Source: Gloeocapsopsis crepidinum LEGE 06123
GTDB lineage: Bacteria > Cyanobacteriota > Cyanobacteriia > Cyanobacteriales > Chroococcidiopsidaceae
Direction: 5' to 3'
Assembly (NCBI RefSeq): GCF_015207655.1
Contig: NZ_JADEWN010000004.1
Location: 1 to 64,000, forward strand
Length of the DNA stretch: 64,000 nt
Numbering within the stretch: the stretch's first letter is position 1; the number at the start of each line of letters is the position of its first letter. Shown here in pieces: positions 7,174 through 16,452 of this stretch. The position numbers and the translations under genes were made by a program. The notes beneath the pieces are model-generated. The model did not search any database and was not told the origin of the DNA. It saw only the letters and a program-made list of their open reading frames with translations.

Positions 7174-9572
7174 TAAAACCGCCGCAACAATAAAGAGTTG
7201 GTAACGACGCTAATAGAGCTAAATGCCATTAACGCTCCAGCCGCAGCCGGACTAAGAACAAACCCAAAACTAGGTAACAAAGCACCAGCGGCGATTGGAA
7301 TCCCGAGTGTGTTGTAGGCAAATGCCCAAAACAAGTTTTGGCGAATTTTATTAAAAGTCGCACGACTTAACTCAATTGCGACAACCACATCAGTTAAACA
7401 GTCGCGCATGAGGACAATTTCTGCAGCTTCCATCGCGACATCAGTACCTGTTTTCAAAGCTATGCCTACATCCGCTTGTGATAAGGCAGGAGTATCATTA
7501 ATGCCATCTCCCACCATCGCGACTAGATGATGTTGAGATTGCAATTTAGAAATTGCTGCTGCTTTTCCGTCAGGACGTATATTAGCGAAGATGTGTTGTG
7601 TCTCTATGCCGAGTTGAAGCGCGATCGCCTCCGCAACTTCTTGTCTATCCCCAGTTAAGATTGCGACTTGCAAACCAATTTGCCGCAAGTTATTTACTGT
7701 TGCTTTGGCATCTACTCTTAAAGTATCTGTGAGGGCAATTAACCCTACGAGTTTGTTGTCTGCTGCCACGTAAACAACTGTTTTTCCCTCAGTTGTTAGC
7801 GAATGGCTGAGTTGTTGTGCCGTTTCATCAATCACAACTGAGTGCTGTACAAGCCATTCTTGATTACCTAACAACACCTTAGTATGACCTGCCACTTGCG
7901 CAGATACCCCTAAACCTGGTTCCATGCAAAAGTCTTGGGCGGCTAATGGAGACAAATTGTGCTGTTGCGCTGCTTGTTGAATTGCGGTTGCCAGAGGATG
8001 CGCATTGCCACTTTCTGCTGCTGCTGCTAATTGAAGAAGACGTTGAGTAGAAGATATTGATTGTTCCAGCGAAATACAGTCACTCACATGTGGCACTCCA
8101 GTCGTGAGAGTACCAGTTTTATCAAACACTACGGTAGTAAGTCGATGGACTCTTTCTAAAACCTCACCGCCTTTGATTAATAATCCCCGTTCTGCGCCTA
8201 CTCCTGTACCGACGAGAATTGCTGTTGGTGTAGCAAGTCCTAAAGCACAAGGACACGCCACAACCATTACGGCGATCGCTAGCTTCAAACTAAGTAATAA
8301 TGGCGATTGTACTATTGCATGGGTAGTATGTACCTGATGATGTAGTGAGTTGTGTCCAAGATAAGCGAGGTGATGAGGTTGTGTCGCAATATCAGACCAA
8401 ATATGAGTTCCGACAAAGTACCAAAACACAAATGTCAATATTGCAGAGGTTAACACTCCGTAGGTAAAGTACCCTGCTACTGTATCTGCTAATTTTTGAA
8501 CTGGTGCTTTTCGCGTTTGTGCTGCTTCTACCAAAGCAACAATCTGGGCAAGTGTCGTGTTTTTTCCCGTCCGAGTTGCCCGTAACGCAATTGTTCCTGT
8601 TTGATTTATTGTCCCAGCAGCGACCTGATCTCCAGATTGCTTACTAACAGGCATGGCTTCTCCAGTCAACATTGATTCATTGACTGTTGTTCTACCAGAA
8701 ACGACTTCACCATCAACGGGAATTTTGTCTCCTGGTAAAACTTGTAACCATTCCCCTATCCGCACGCGATCAGCAGGAATTTCAACACTGTTATATCCTG
8801 TAGTTGTTGTCGGATCGGCAATCAATCGGGCAACTTGCGGTTGCATTGCGAGTAATTCGCGAAAAGCTGATGCTGCACGTCCACGGGCTTGCTGCTCTAA
8901 TGTTCTGCCCAACAAGATAAAGCCTAATAGCATCACGGGTTCATCAAAAAAGCAGTCCCAACCTAGTTGTGGAAAAAGAAGTGCTACTAAACTTGCGGTA
9001 TAAGCCGTTAGCGTTCCTAATCCGACTAAGGTGTTCATGTTGGGTGCGTTGCGTCGCAGACCCTGCCAGCCATTGAGTAAGATCGGGCGTCCTGGTCCAA
9101 TTAGTGTTGCAGTTGCTAAACCAAAGTGCAGCCAAATGTTGTGTAACATTGGTGGCGCAGGCAAACCCCATTCACTGAAATGCCCCAAGCTAGACAAGAC
9201 AAGCAGAATGCTAGCAACAATCAACTGTTTAAGCGCTGATTGCATTTCCTGCTGGTGTCGTGATGGTTCGACGACACTATTATCAGTTTCTCCCTGGGCA
9301 TAACGTGGTTGGGTGGGAAACCCAGCCGCTGTTAAATTCTCAGCAAGTTCTACTGCATCAACAGCACCTGCGACACACTCGACAACAGCAACTTCCGTGA
9401 CCAAATTGACACACGCAGACAGTACACTTTGATTTTGTGTTAACTGATTTTCAACAACCTTGACACAGCCAGCACACTTCATCCCTTGGACATCCAGCGT
9501 GATGGTTTCTATCGCTTGAGGTTCGCTATTGGGTAAGGGCTGCGACGGCTCGATTTTTGGGACAAGTTGCAT
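7149..9572 (-). CDS. Copper-type P1B ATPase (CtaA/PacS-like)
   Basis: A heavy-metal-transporting P-type ATPase, 807 residues, most likely for Cu(I). Order of domains: an N-terminal heavy-metal domain with GMKCAGC (Cys33, Cys36), eight predicted membrane spans, an actuator domain with MLTGEAMP, the CPC metal site in VVACPCALGLATP, phosphorylation motif DKTGTLT, HP motif (GNAHPLA) and GDGIND hinge. A His-rich extramembrane loop (HHLAYLGHNSLHHQVHTTH) lies between two membrane helices before the CPC helix. In cyanobacteria CtaA and PacS feed copper to plastocyanin and cytochrome oxidase; I cannot tell which this is. The last codons (KGVRNEG-stop) come from a dispersed repeat. Confidence 0.93.
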   Translation of the reverse strand: MQLVPKIEPSQPLPNSEPQAIETITLDVQGMKCAGCVKVVENQLTQNQSVLSACVNLVTEVAVVECVAGAVDAVELAENLTAAGFPTQPRYAQGETDNSVVEPSRHQQEMQSALKQLIVASILLVLSSLGHFSEWGLPAPPMLHNIWLHFGLATATLIGPGRPILLNGWQGLRRNAPNMNTLVGLGTLTAYTASLVALLFPQLGWDCFFDEPVMLLGFILLGRTLEQQARGRAASAFRELLAMQPQVARLIADPTTTTGYNSVEIPADRVRIGEWLQVLPGDKIPVDGEVVSGRTTVNESMLTGEAMPVSKQSGDQVAAGTINQTGTIALRATRTGKNTTLAQIVALVEAAQTRKAPVQKLADTVAGYFTYGVLTSAILTFVFWYFVGTHIWSDIATQPHHLAYLGHNSLHHQVHTTHAIVQSPLLLSLKLAIAVMVVACPCALGLATPTAILVGTGVGAERGLLIKGGEVLERVHRLTTVVFDKTGTLTTGVPHVSDCISLEQSISSTQRLLQLAAAAESGNAHPLATAIQQAAQQHNLSPLAAQDFCMEPGLGVSAQVAGHTKVLLGNQEWLVQHSVVIDETAQQLSHSLTTEGKTVVYVAADNKLVGLIALTDTLRVDAKATVNNLRQIGLQVAILTGDRQEVAEAIALQLGIETQHIFANIRPDGKAAAISKLQSQHHLVAMVGDGINDTPALSQADVGIALKTGTDVAMEAAEIVLMRDCLTDVVVAIELSRATFNKIRQNLFWAFAYNTLGIPIAAGALLPSFGFVLSPAAAGALMAFSSISVVTNSLLLRRFYKGVRNEG

Positions 9573-9642
9573 ACAGAGTTGGCTATCAACACATCACCAC
9601 TGTAGCGTTTAGGTAAGAGGTAACGGTAGTACAAGTTAGAAC

Positions 9643-10176
9643 TTAGGAAATTCGGAGAAGTTCTACATCAAAAACGAGAGTTGCATTAGGAGGGATAACT
9701 CCACCTGCACCACGCGCACCATAACCAAGTTCAGGAGGAATGATTAATTGACGACGTCCGCCGACTTTCATTGTACTTAGTCCTTCGTCCCAACCTTTAA
9801 TAACTTGTCCAGCACCGAGTTTGAAGCTAAACGGGCGATTGCGATCGCGCGAACTATCAAATTTACTACCGTTTTCAAGAGTTCCGGTGTAGTGAACTAC
9901 GACTGTTTGTCCTGCCGTAGGAGTTGCACCATCGCCTTCTTGGATATCAATGTATTTAAGCCCAGAGGGTGTTGTGACAACGTTTTCATCAGACATCATG
10001 TTGTTATTCGCTAAAGTATCTACGGTATTCGCGTTGCTTGGCGCAACGATTTCTTTAATTGGTTGATTTTGTGTGAGTTTTTCTGCGATCGCAGCGGGTG
10101 AATTGCTAAACTGTGTTACTACCAAAACTACAAGGCAAACCATTACGAAACTCAAGCTGATTAGAATTTCTCTCAA
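9643..10176 (-). CDS. FKBP-type peptidyl-prolyl isomerase, exported
   Basis: Catalyses cis-trans isomerisation of Xaa-Pro bonds. The 177-residue protein has an N-terminal hydrophobic segment (residues ~3-24, signal or anchor), a linker, and a complete FKBP domain from ~70: [36 protein letters not shown], and [20 protein letters not shown], with the usual aromatic pocket residues. It probably acts in periplasm or thylakoid lumen. The start is TTG at 10176, decided by a strong GGAGG at 10185-10189. It is transcribed in the same direction as the ATPase but 70 bases upstream of it. Confidence 0.93.
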   Translation of the reverse strand: MREILISLSFVMVCLVVLVVTQFSNSPAAIAEKLTQNQPIKEIVAPSNANTVDTLANNNMMSDENVVTTPSGLKYIDIQEGDGATPTAGQTVVVHYTGTLENGSKFDSSRDRNRPFSFKLGAGQVIKGWDEGLSTMKVGGRRQLIIPPELGYGARGAGGVIPPNATLVFDVELLRIS

Positions 10177-10184
10177 AAGTCAGT

Positions 10185-10189
10185 CCTCC
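10185..10189 (-). promoter_or_regulatory. Ribosome-binding site that fixes a TTG start
   Basis: On the minus strand GGAGG lies 8 bases before the TTG at 10176. No ATG or GTG in frame has a comparable site, so translation most likely begins at this rare start codon. Confidence 0.7.
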
Positions 10190-10442
10190 ACCAGCAACAA
10201 TATATGCCATAAATTCAGCCACTTTACGTGTTCTAGTTTAGGTCAAAACAAGCCATTAACTTTGAGCTACCACCTAAACCTGATAGAGAAATTTGAGGGT
10301 TTGAGACAATGCCAAGTTTTATTAAAGGAAAATCCAATCGAGTAAGTTTGGTTAAACCTGCTAGTGAAGCAACTTACTATTGGTTGTGTGTTCTATTGCT
10401 AAAATTAACTTGCGTTTGAGTGCGATTTCAATATTGATGGTA

Positions 10443-10772
10443 CTACATTCCGCGCCACAACTTATTTTCTAGATCGCGTACTTGGCGCTCTAAGCGATCA
10501 ATCCGTCCGCGCAATTCATCCATTTCAGCTTGGCGAGGTACACCCAAGTCTTGTAGCATGTTACGCATTTGACGCTGCATCTGCTCTTCAACATTGCCTT
10601 GTTCTGACTTGAGTTGTTGCATCAAGTTGTCGATGAATTCTTTGGCCTGATCTGGGCGAAGTTTGCCGTCTCTTACCAGTTCATCACTTACTTCCCGCAG
10701 CTTTTCTGCTACCAATGAGGTTGTGCCTATACCAACCATTAATAGCTGTTTAATCCAGTTGTTGCTTTCCAT
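10443..10772 (-). CDS. Phasin-like small protein
   Basis: A 109-residue helical protein: a hydrophobic N-terminal stretch (IKQLLMVGIGTTSLVAEKL, residues ~8-26) followed by charged helices and a C-terminal heptad coiled coil (MDELRGRIDRLERQVRDLE). This layout matches the proteins annotated as phasin family in cyanobacteria, which resemble polyhydroxyalkanoate-granule surface proteins. No PHA synthase gene is in the window, so a storage-granule role is not supported by context. ATG at 10772 is the only sensible start. Confidence 0.75.
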   Translation of the reverse strand: MESNNWIKQLLMVGIGTTSLVAEKLREVSDELVRDGKLRPDQAKEFIDNLMQQLKSEQGNVEEQMQRQMRNMLQDLGVPRQAEMDELRGRIDRLERQVRDLENKLWRGM

Positions 10773-11017
10773 GCTATCTTGCAGTGTCTAATCAATAAAA
10801 TGAAGTTGAACGTTAAGGTTCAGGGATGAGTTACTCCAAGAATATAACTTTGAGACTAATTTATCGCTCGTCATCAGATTAAAGAGAATTATTTCTCTGA
10901 CCTTTGACCATCGTTTGCTAAAGCTATGCTTGAAGCGTAAACCCTAAGCGCTTGTAGTTATATTGTGGCAAATTTACAGCTGCACTTATAGCTACTGCAA
11001 GATAGAAAATAGCTAAG

Positions 11018-11332
11018 ATGGTGATTGAGTTACTTAAGTGTCAAGTAGACCCAGATTTGCGCGAGCAATATTTACAAATGGATGCAGAAGTCTGGACAAA
11101 AGCTTTGGCTAAGTGTCCTGGATTTCTAGGCAAAGAAGTTTGGCTAAATCCAGAAGAAGCATCAGAAATTGTTTTAGTCATTCGCTGGGCAACAAAAGAA
11201 GATTGGAAATCGATTTCTGAAGAGTTGCTTCGTCAGACAGAACAAAAATTTGCGCAACAAATGGGTAGCACTTATCAAATTGTATCTGCTGAGTACCAGG
11301 TTTATCAAAAAGGGGTGAGGAGCGAGGGATGA
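11018..11332 (+). CDS. TIGR03792-type uncharacterised cyanobacterial protein
   Basis: A 104-residue protein resembling the cyanobacterial family TIGR03792, probably a dimeric alpha/beta (ABM-like) fold: VIELLKCQVDPDLREQYLQM at the start, then FLGKEVWLNPE and IVLVIRWATKEDWKSI. Family members typically end near EYQVY; here the frame continues into KGVRSEG and stops within a GAGGGGT repeat, so the last seven residues are repeat-derived. No catalytic residues are obvious. It is divergent from the phasin-like gene. Confidence 0.75.
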   Translation: MVIELLKCQVDPDLREQYLQMDAEVWTKALAKCPGFLGKEVWLNPEEASEIVLVIRWATKEDWKSISEELLRQTEQKFAQQMGSTYQIVSAEYQVYQKGVRSEG

Positions 11333-11344
11333 GGGGTGAGGAAG
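11308..11344 (+). repeat. GAGGGGT-type short repeat (copy at TIGR03792 gene end)
   Basis: Reads AAAGGGGTGAGGAGCGAGGG, then ATGAGGGGTGAGGAA. It matches the minus-strand repeat at 7139-7173 except for few substitutions, and supplies the last codons and stop of the gene it overlaps. Confidence 0.7.
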
Positions 11345-11438
11345 AATAAATCTTTCACCAAACACTAAAACATCTTGAAATACCTGCCAATCATTAGCGA
11401 TCGCTGTTCCTTGTTGACTATTAACTTTACTACAAGCA

Positions 11439-11795
11439 ATGCCACATTGTCCTCGTTGTCATCAATCGGTTGATGCACAAGATGTTACTTGTCCTTTTTG
11501 CCGTACACCACTTAAAGCATATGGACATCCAGGAATTCCTTTACACCGTGCTACTGAAGATACTTATTTGTGTGATAGCTGTACCTACCACCTAGACGAT
11601 ACATGTAATTTTCCACAGCGCCCTTTTGCTAAAGAGTGTACGCTTTACCAAGATGTGACACAATCTCAATTGAAAGCATCACAGCAACAGTACAAAAGAA
11701 GCTTTGGTGCTCATTTCCGTAGCTGGCTTAAACAATACCAATTTTGGCTATTGATTCTCGGTTTACTCTTGCTGAGTTTTTTGATTGCTCTTTAG
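11439..11795 (+). CDS. Zinc-ribbon membrane-anchored protein
   Basis: A 118-residue protein with an N-terminal zinc ribbon (CPRC at residues 4-7 and CPFC at 18-21), a second Cys pair CDSC plus two later cysteines (residues ~45-67) that may form another metal site, and a C-terminal membrane helix (WLLILGLLLLSFLIAL). It is therefore tail-anchored with the metal domains in the cytoplasm. Similar proteins occur across cyanobacteria without assigned function. It ends two bases before the convergent oxidoreductase. Confidence 0.7.
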   Translation: MPHCPRCHQSVDAQDVTCPFCRTPLKAYGHPGIPLHRATEDTYLCDSCTYHLDDTCNFPQRPFAKECTLYQDVTQSQLKASQQQYKRSFGAHFRSWLKQYQFWLLILGLLLLSFLIAL

Positions 11796-11797
11796 AT

Positions 11798-12985
11798 TTA
11801 CTTGTTCTCGCCCCTCGTTATGATTTCCCGAATCTTCTGTGCGGTTGCAGGTGCGAGTAAAACTCCATTGCGGTAATGTCCAGTTGCAAACAGAATATTG
11901 CTAAAATTATGCAATTCAATCACTGGTGCTGGGCGTCCTTCAGGGCGCGGACGTAAACCCGACCAAGTACGGATAATTTTAGCTTCGGCTAAAGCAGGAC
12001 AAAATGCGATCGCTTGCTGTCTTACTTGCTCTAATTGGGCAGGATCTGCAATGAGTTCATCTGTAGGAAATTCTACAGTAGCACCAATCCAATAATCTGT
12101 AATCGGCTGACTACCTATACAAGGTACGACGTGAACGTCATCTTTTGTAATGACAGGTTGAAATTTTGGATCGCCTAGAGGTTGATTGACCTGCAAATGA
12201 ATTGCTTGACCGAGTACAGGTTTAATGTCTACTACTGGTGTTGGTTGTGTTGGAGGCGAAGTTGAAGATGTTATGGCAATTTTGGTCAGAGAGACATCTG
12301 TATGTTGTCTGGATTGTAACTGCGTCGAACCTGTGCCAGCAGCGATAATTAGCCAATCAACATTTTGAATTCCATCTAAGATAGCCTTGTGTGGTGTACT
12401 CGTAGTATCGATGTAGAGATACATTTGCCGATCTGAAGCATCGAAATGATAACCAGCGGCTTTAACACCAAAATGAAATTGAACTCCTTGACGCTGTGCG
12501 GCTTCTACCAAAGCTAGAGTAATGGATACAGGATCAACTTGGCGATCTTGTGGTGAATAAATTGCTGCTACAATCTCTTCACAGTTAAGCTGCGGACATT
12601 GTACTTGTAATTGCGTGGTATTCCAAATTTCTATTTGCCATCCTTGTGCTGCACGAACTGCGGTCAACTTTTCCCAACCTGCCACATCTTCCTGATAACA
12701 CAGCATCAAAATTCCCTGTCGATTAAAGGGGATCTGGCGCATAGTCAGCGCTTCTAGTTCTGGAATGAGTGTTTCGTAACGTTGGAGACTTGCAGAGCGC
12801 ATCTGCCATGCATTACCCTTGATTTTGTGACTAATTGCTCCCATCAATACACCCAGCGCCGCACCTGTTGCTGCTTGGGCTGGTGGCTGTTGATCGACAA
12901 CTGTAACTTCAAGTCCAAATAAACTTAGTTCGTAAGCGATCGCTGCTCCAACGACACCGCATCCAACAATCAATACATGACTCAT
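11798..12985 (-). CDS. FAD-dependent oxidoreductase, DAO/glycine-oxidase family
   Basis: A 395-residue flavoprotein of the D-amino-acid oxidase superfamily. The N-terminal dinucleotide fold HVLIVGCGVVGAAIAYELS and VTVVDQQ (FAD ribose-binding acid) are clear; a GAALGVLMGA segment follows. The C-terminus has the family block TWSGLRPRPEGRPAPVI and ATGHYRNGVLLAPATA, which contacts FAD. It resembles ThiO-like glycine oxidase of thiamine synthesis, but no thiG or other thi gene adjoins, so the substrate is left open. ATG at 12985. Confidence 0.88.
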   Translation of the reverse strand: MSHVLIVGCGVVGAAIAYELSLFGLEVTVVDQQPPAQAATGAALGVLMGAISHKIKGNAWQMRSASLQRYETLIPELEALTMRQIPFNRQGILMLCYQEDVAGWEKLTAVRAAQGWQIEIWNTTQLQVQCPQLNCEEIVAAIYSPQDRQVDPVSITLALVEAAQRQGVQFHFGVKAAGYHFDASDRQMYLYIDTTSTPHKAILDGIQNVDWLIIAAGTGSTQLQSRQHTDVSLTKIAITSSTSPPTQPTPVVDIKPVLGQAIHLQVNQPLGDPKFQPVITKDDVHVVPCIGSQPITDYWIGATVEFPTDELIADPAQLEQVRQQAIAFCPALAEAKIIRTWSGLRPRPEGRPAPVIELHNFSNILFATGHYRNGVLLAPATAQKIREIITRGENK

Positions 12986-13019
12986 GACAATTTGAAAGAA
13001 TTTGCGAGATGGGGGAGAC

Positions 13020-13230
13020 GAGGAGTCGTGAAGTGTTGAGTGTTGAGTTATGAGAGTTATGAGAGTTATGAGTTTAAGAGAAGTTTGAAATTTCTTTTAA
13101 TTAATTCAAAACTCACGCATTCACAACTCAAAACTTAAAATAAATGCCTCCGGCACCTTTCTTCGCTTTCCAGAACTCAAAACTAATCACTAATCACTAG
13201 CTACTAGCTACTCACTCCTCGCTCCTAGTT
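13020..13230 (+). repeat. Short-repeat-rich intergenic spacer
   Basis: Contains three tandem copies of GAGTTATGA (about 13044-13072), later CTCAAAACT repeats, and AATCACTAATCACTAGCTACTAGCTACTCACTCC near the end in successive near-duplicate units. Such low-complexity spacers are typical between cyanobacterial genes. No ORF is supported. Confidence 0.6.
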
Positions 13231-13232
13231 AA

Positions 13233-13709
13233 TTACGCTTCACTTTCTTGTTGTAAAACCGTCTGTTTAGGAATTAGCTGCAAAAAACCATCAATATCTG
13301 CTAAGGCTTCTCGATAATTGAGTGTCGCTTTTTGATAATCTGCGGCTTCTGCGGCTTGTTCTATTTTGACTAAATTGTCAAACAGACTCCGCGTTACTTC
13401 CCGTGCTTGTGATTGGTCTTGGGGAAGGAGATTGCGAGTGACATAAGTCATTTTAAGTCGCATTTCTCCTCCAGGACCGTGAATGAAGTTACTCACATCG
13501 ATCCAATCACGTCGTTTAATCAACGTAATGAGTTCATTATCTAGGCGATCACGTAGAGCAACAATGTCGGGAACATATTGCTGAATTTGCTCTACTTGCG
13601 CTGCGGTATAAGTTGGAGGTGCTTTTGCAACGCTGGGACTACTACAACTAACAAGAAACGTTGTCACGATAACTAAAATCAATGACAGAATTGACCGATA
13701 ACGCGCCAT
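13233..13709 (-). CDS. psbQ: Photosystem II protein PsbQ (CyanoQ)
   Basis: CyanoQ is a lipoprotein on the lumenal side of photosystem II that stabilises the oxygen-evolving complex. From ATG at 13709 the product is 158 residues: signal peptide with lipobox FLVSC (Cys at ~22), then the four-helix bundle, with WIDVSNFIHGPGGEMRLKM (residues ~88-106) highly typical of the family and a final ADIDGFLQLIPKQ helix. An in-frame ATG at 13793 would put 28 polar residues before the signal peptide and is rejected. Presence of this gene strongly indicates a photosynthetic cyanobacterium. Confidence 0.92.
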   Translation of the reverse strand: MARYRSILSLILVIVTTFLVSCSSPSVAKAPPTYTAAQVEQIQQYVPDIVALRDRLDNELITLIKRRDWIDVSNFIHGPGGEMRLKMTYVTRNLLPQDQSQAREVTRSLFDNLVKIEQAAEAADYQKATLNYREALADIDGFLQLIPKQTVLQQESEA

Positions 13710-14059
13710 AATCTGACTATATGTTTGTCTGCTGATGAACAGTGTCATTTTAGATCGCTGGTGGCAACAATCAATTGCTATTGTCTTGCTCAAATGAATT
13801 TTTAGTCTCCTACTCTAAGAGGTATGTTCTCAAAGAGCGATGAGATTGTCATCATTTGCTTTGTTTTAGTAATAATACTTAGAGTTAAAGTCGCGTTCCA
13901 ATTGAGCACTTAGTGTTGTGAGCCATTAGTCACTTAAGAGTCAACAATTGCTAAATTGATAAAGTATTGTTAAGCTGGAAAATTAATAGAGTAAGCTTTC
14001 TAGCGGTTTTCTGTCGTCCTTTTCACTACACTAGACTCAAAATCCAGGAGAGTTCCCGC

Positions 14060-14488
14060 GTGAACGCAGCTGAGCAAGCAACTAATTTGGAACTTACTAG
14101 TAAAATTGCGACAGTCGTCAATCTTTTTAAGTCAGAGTTTCCTGACGTGAGAGCAGATCTCAAGCCGTGGACTAATGACCCAGATACTAGAGAGTTAGTC
14201 GATCCTGATTCTATCGATATTGGCTTTCATTTTCCTGGTGTAAGTCGATCGTTGCAAAGTCGTAGTATCTTGATTCAGATCCGCTTTTATCAAGACCCCT
14301 TAAACGGCGATCGCACTTGTATTGGTGTGGAAGCTGCAGGTTTTAATCATTGTGGTAAGCAGTGGCGTCTTTCTACTGTAGAAAACTGGAGTTTTGTTGG
14401 TGCAGTTCAACCTTCCCCCGAAGCTGGAGAAAAGTTGAAATCGTTTTGTCGCCAACTTATGCAAGTGTTTAATCAACCAACTGCATAA
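14060..14488 (+). CDS. Conserved cyanobacterial hypothetical protein, 142 aa
   Basis: I do not recognise a named family. The product is soluble and alpha/beta in character: helix at ~10-30, then DIGFHFPGV, ILIQIRFYQDPLNGDRTCIG, and WSFVGAVQPSPEAGEKL. The GTG at 14060 is preceded by AGGAG at 14046-14050 at correct spacing; an in-frame longer version from 13967 lacks such a site and would add a poorly coding stretch. It is divergent from psbQ and convergent with the DCC gene. Function unknown. Confidence 0.65.
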   Translation: MNAAEQATNLELTSKIATVVNLFKSEFPDVRADLKPWTNDPDTRELVDPDSIDIGFHFPGVSRSLQSRSILIQIRFYQDPLNGDRTCIGVEAAGFNHCGKQWRLSTVENWSFVGAVQPSPEAGEKLKSFCRQLMQVFNQPTA

Positions 14489-14542
14489 AGGCAGTAGCTA
14501 GTCATAAACAAATTTGGGGAATTCCTTAAGCCCTAACTTCTT

Positions 14543-14956
14543 TTAATTGCTTACCATTCGACTACCACATTCACCACAATAAGGTGAGTTATAGGTGTTC
14601 TGGCGTTTCCCAAATAGCGTGTAGCGGTTGTCGCGGACTTGATCGTAAATGCGATCGCCCACCCATTTCACTCCAGGTAAACCTCGATAAGCTTCAACAA
14701 ATAAATTACCCATTGGTAATACTCGCCCAATTTCTTCAATTGCTGCTGTACCTTGCCAGCGACGTTCGGGGGCATCAGCATCAAGTAAAATCACACCTAA
14801 CTCGCAATCTTGCGGTGTAATACCCCAGGGTGCGAGCGTTTCTTGATCTTGCATGGATACGTAACGAAACATCTGTCCTTTGTCAAAGCTTTCTAGTAGC
14901 TGAACAAAAGTTACGCAAAGATTGCAATTGCCATCGTAGATAACGTAGTAATTCAT
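14543..14956 (-). CDS. DCC-family thiol-disulfide oxidoreductase (DUF393)
   Basis: A 137-residue thioredoxin-fold-like protein with the defining DxxCxxC motif at the N-terminus (YDGNCNLC, residues 8-15). Further family features are FRYVSMQDQE and AIEEIGRVLPMG. A second Cys pair (CGECG at the C-terminus) is unusual and may form a metal site or disulfide. DCC proteins are predicted thiol-disulfide oxidoreductases; substrates are unknown. ATG at 14956. Confidence 0.88.
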   Translation of the reverse strand: MNYYVIYDGNCNLCVTFVQLLESFDKGQMFRYVSMQDQETLAPWGITPQDCELGVILLDADAPERRWQGTAAIEEIGRVLPMGNLFVEAYRGLPGVKWVGDRIYDQVRDNRYTLFGKRQNTYNSPYCGECGSRMVSN

Positions 14957-15704
14957 GAAATCAGTTTTTTACTGCTGAGTTTATATTTCTATTTTTAAGC
15001 TTATTTACCTTACCTTGTAAATCTTTCTTTGGGTTACTTTTAACTCTTTCACTAAGTTTTATATTTTGAGTTGATCAATTTTAATTTTCATGTTTTACAA
15101 TTTAAAATTTTGAAGTTCAAATTTGAATTGTACAAATATTTTATTGTAGTTATTAGCAATTGTAAGATAAATAGCTACATCTACACAAATAAAATTTGGA
15201 CTTTCTTACAAGACTAAATAACTCCTGTCTTTCATATACTAATAATGTATATCTTATGATATCTACACTGTATACTAGTTCTGTTTAAATTAAGAATACC
15301 TGGTTGTGGCGAAAATAAACGTAACCTAAAGGGTATTATCAGTCAATGGACAATGGATAGTAGAGTATTAATTAACCATTAACACGCATAAAACGCGTGA
15401 TAAATAATTATCCTCACTTACTGATAGCTTTACTTGGGTAAATCAGGATTTTGTATTCTATAAAACTACTGCAATTTAAAAAAACATTACATAAATAATG
15501 ACTGTTTGAATAATTTCTTAAAAGTAATTTACTTACTTTTAAGTACGTACTTACTATTTTTATTTTTCTGTTTTAATATAGTAACAGAAATTAATGAGTA
15601 ATAATTCTATCTTAATAAGTTGTTAAGTCTTACTTATCAAAGTATTAAAGTAAATCAACTGATATTACCAACAGCATTGAGAATGAAGTTCAGGAGGTAG
15701 AAGT
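14957..15704. other. 748-bp AT-rich intergenic region before the pirin gene
   Basis: No ORF or RNA gene is supported. The stretch is strongly AT-rich, includes a low-complexity piece (CAATGGACAATGGATAGTAG near 15350), and near its 3' part carries a perfect 12-base palindrome (separate entry). It is long for a simple promoter, so it may hold regulatory sites for the downstream pirin gene or debris. Confidence 0.5.
15541..15552. promoter_or_regulatory. Candidate operator palindrome AAGTACGTACTT
   Basis: A perfect 12-base palindrome 152 bases before the pirin start, flanked by related ACTTAC half-sites (TTACTTACTTTT before, ACTTACTA after). Its regulator is unknown; a palindrome of this length can occur by chance. 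Confidence 0.3.
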
Positions 15705-16418
15705 ATGACACAAAACACAACGACCAATATCATTCATGATAGAAATGCTCGTGGTCGTACTCGAATGGGTTGGTTAGATAGTCAGCATACCTTTTCCTTT
15801 GGTAGTTTTTACGATCCGGCACGGATGGGATTTCGTTCTCTACGAGTCATTAATGACGATCGTGTTGTGCCTGGTGCGGGTTTTCCAATGCATAGTCACC
15901 GTGACATGGAAATTTTTACTTACGTTTTAGAAGGTGCATTAAAACATCAAGATAGCTTAGGTAGCGGTGCGATTATTTCTCCTGGAGAAGCACAAATTAT
16001 GAGTGCGGGTACTGGAATTACCCACAGCGAATTTAATCCATCAAAAACGGAACCTGTGCATTTTTTGCAAATCTGGATTCTTCCTGATACACAAGGATTA
16101 CAACCCCGATATGAGCAAAAAGCATTTCCTCTAGAACAGTGGCGTGGCAACTTACGTTTAATTGCTGCTAAAGATGGACGCGATGGTGCTGTTACAATTC
16201 ACCAAGATGTTGATTTGTATACCTCTGTCCTAGAAAAAGGTGATGCTTTGCATTATCACCTTAACCCAAATCGATACGCTTGGTTACAGGTTGCGCAAGG
16301 AGTTGTATCTCTCAACGATCAAGAACTTCGTGCAGGCGATGGAGTGCAAATGTATGGAGGAGAATTAGAAATTAGCACTGATATCGGTGCAGAAGTTCTG
16401 TTGTTTGATCTTGCATAA
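15705..16418 (+). CDS. Pirin family protein
   Basis: A 237-residue bicupin of the pirin/YhaK family. The N-terminal cupin has RTRMGWLDSQHTFSFG, FPMHSHRDMEIFTYVLEG and the metal ligands in H-x-H-(x)n-E plus GTGITHSEFNPS; the second cupin carries HYHLNPNRYAWLQV. Bacterial relatives act as quercetin 2,3-dioxygenases or redox-sensing regulators. AGGAGGT at 15692-15698 fixes the ATG. It heads a run of three same-strand genes with two ABM domains and a VOC protein, suggesting handling of a reactive aromatic or quinone, which is inference. Confidence 0.93.
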   Translation: MTQNTTTNIIHDRNARGRTRMGWLDSQHTFSFGSFYDPARMGFRSLRVINDDRVVPGAGFPMHSHRDMEIFTYVLEGALKHQDSLGSGAIISPGEAQIMSAGTGITHSEFNPSKTEPVHFLQIWILPDTQGLQPRYEQKAFPLEQWRGNLRLIAAKDGRDGAVTIHQDVDLYTSVLEKGDALHYHLNPNRYAWLQVAQGVVSLNDQELRAGDGVQMYGGELEISTDIGAEVLLFDLA

Positions 16419-16452
16419 TCTCAGGAAATGCGAACCTTGAAAATTATGTTTT

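Noticed and set aside
13020-13230. CRISPR-like array
   Set aside because: Units are 9 to about 15 bases, contiguous and without spacers; low-complexity intergenic repeats.
13710-13793. N-terminal extension of psbQ from 13793
   Set aside because: Places a Cys- and Lys-containing polar stretch before the lipoprotein signal; inconsistent with the CyanoQ family.
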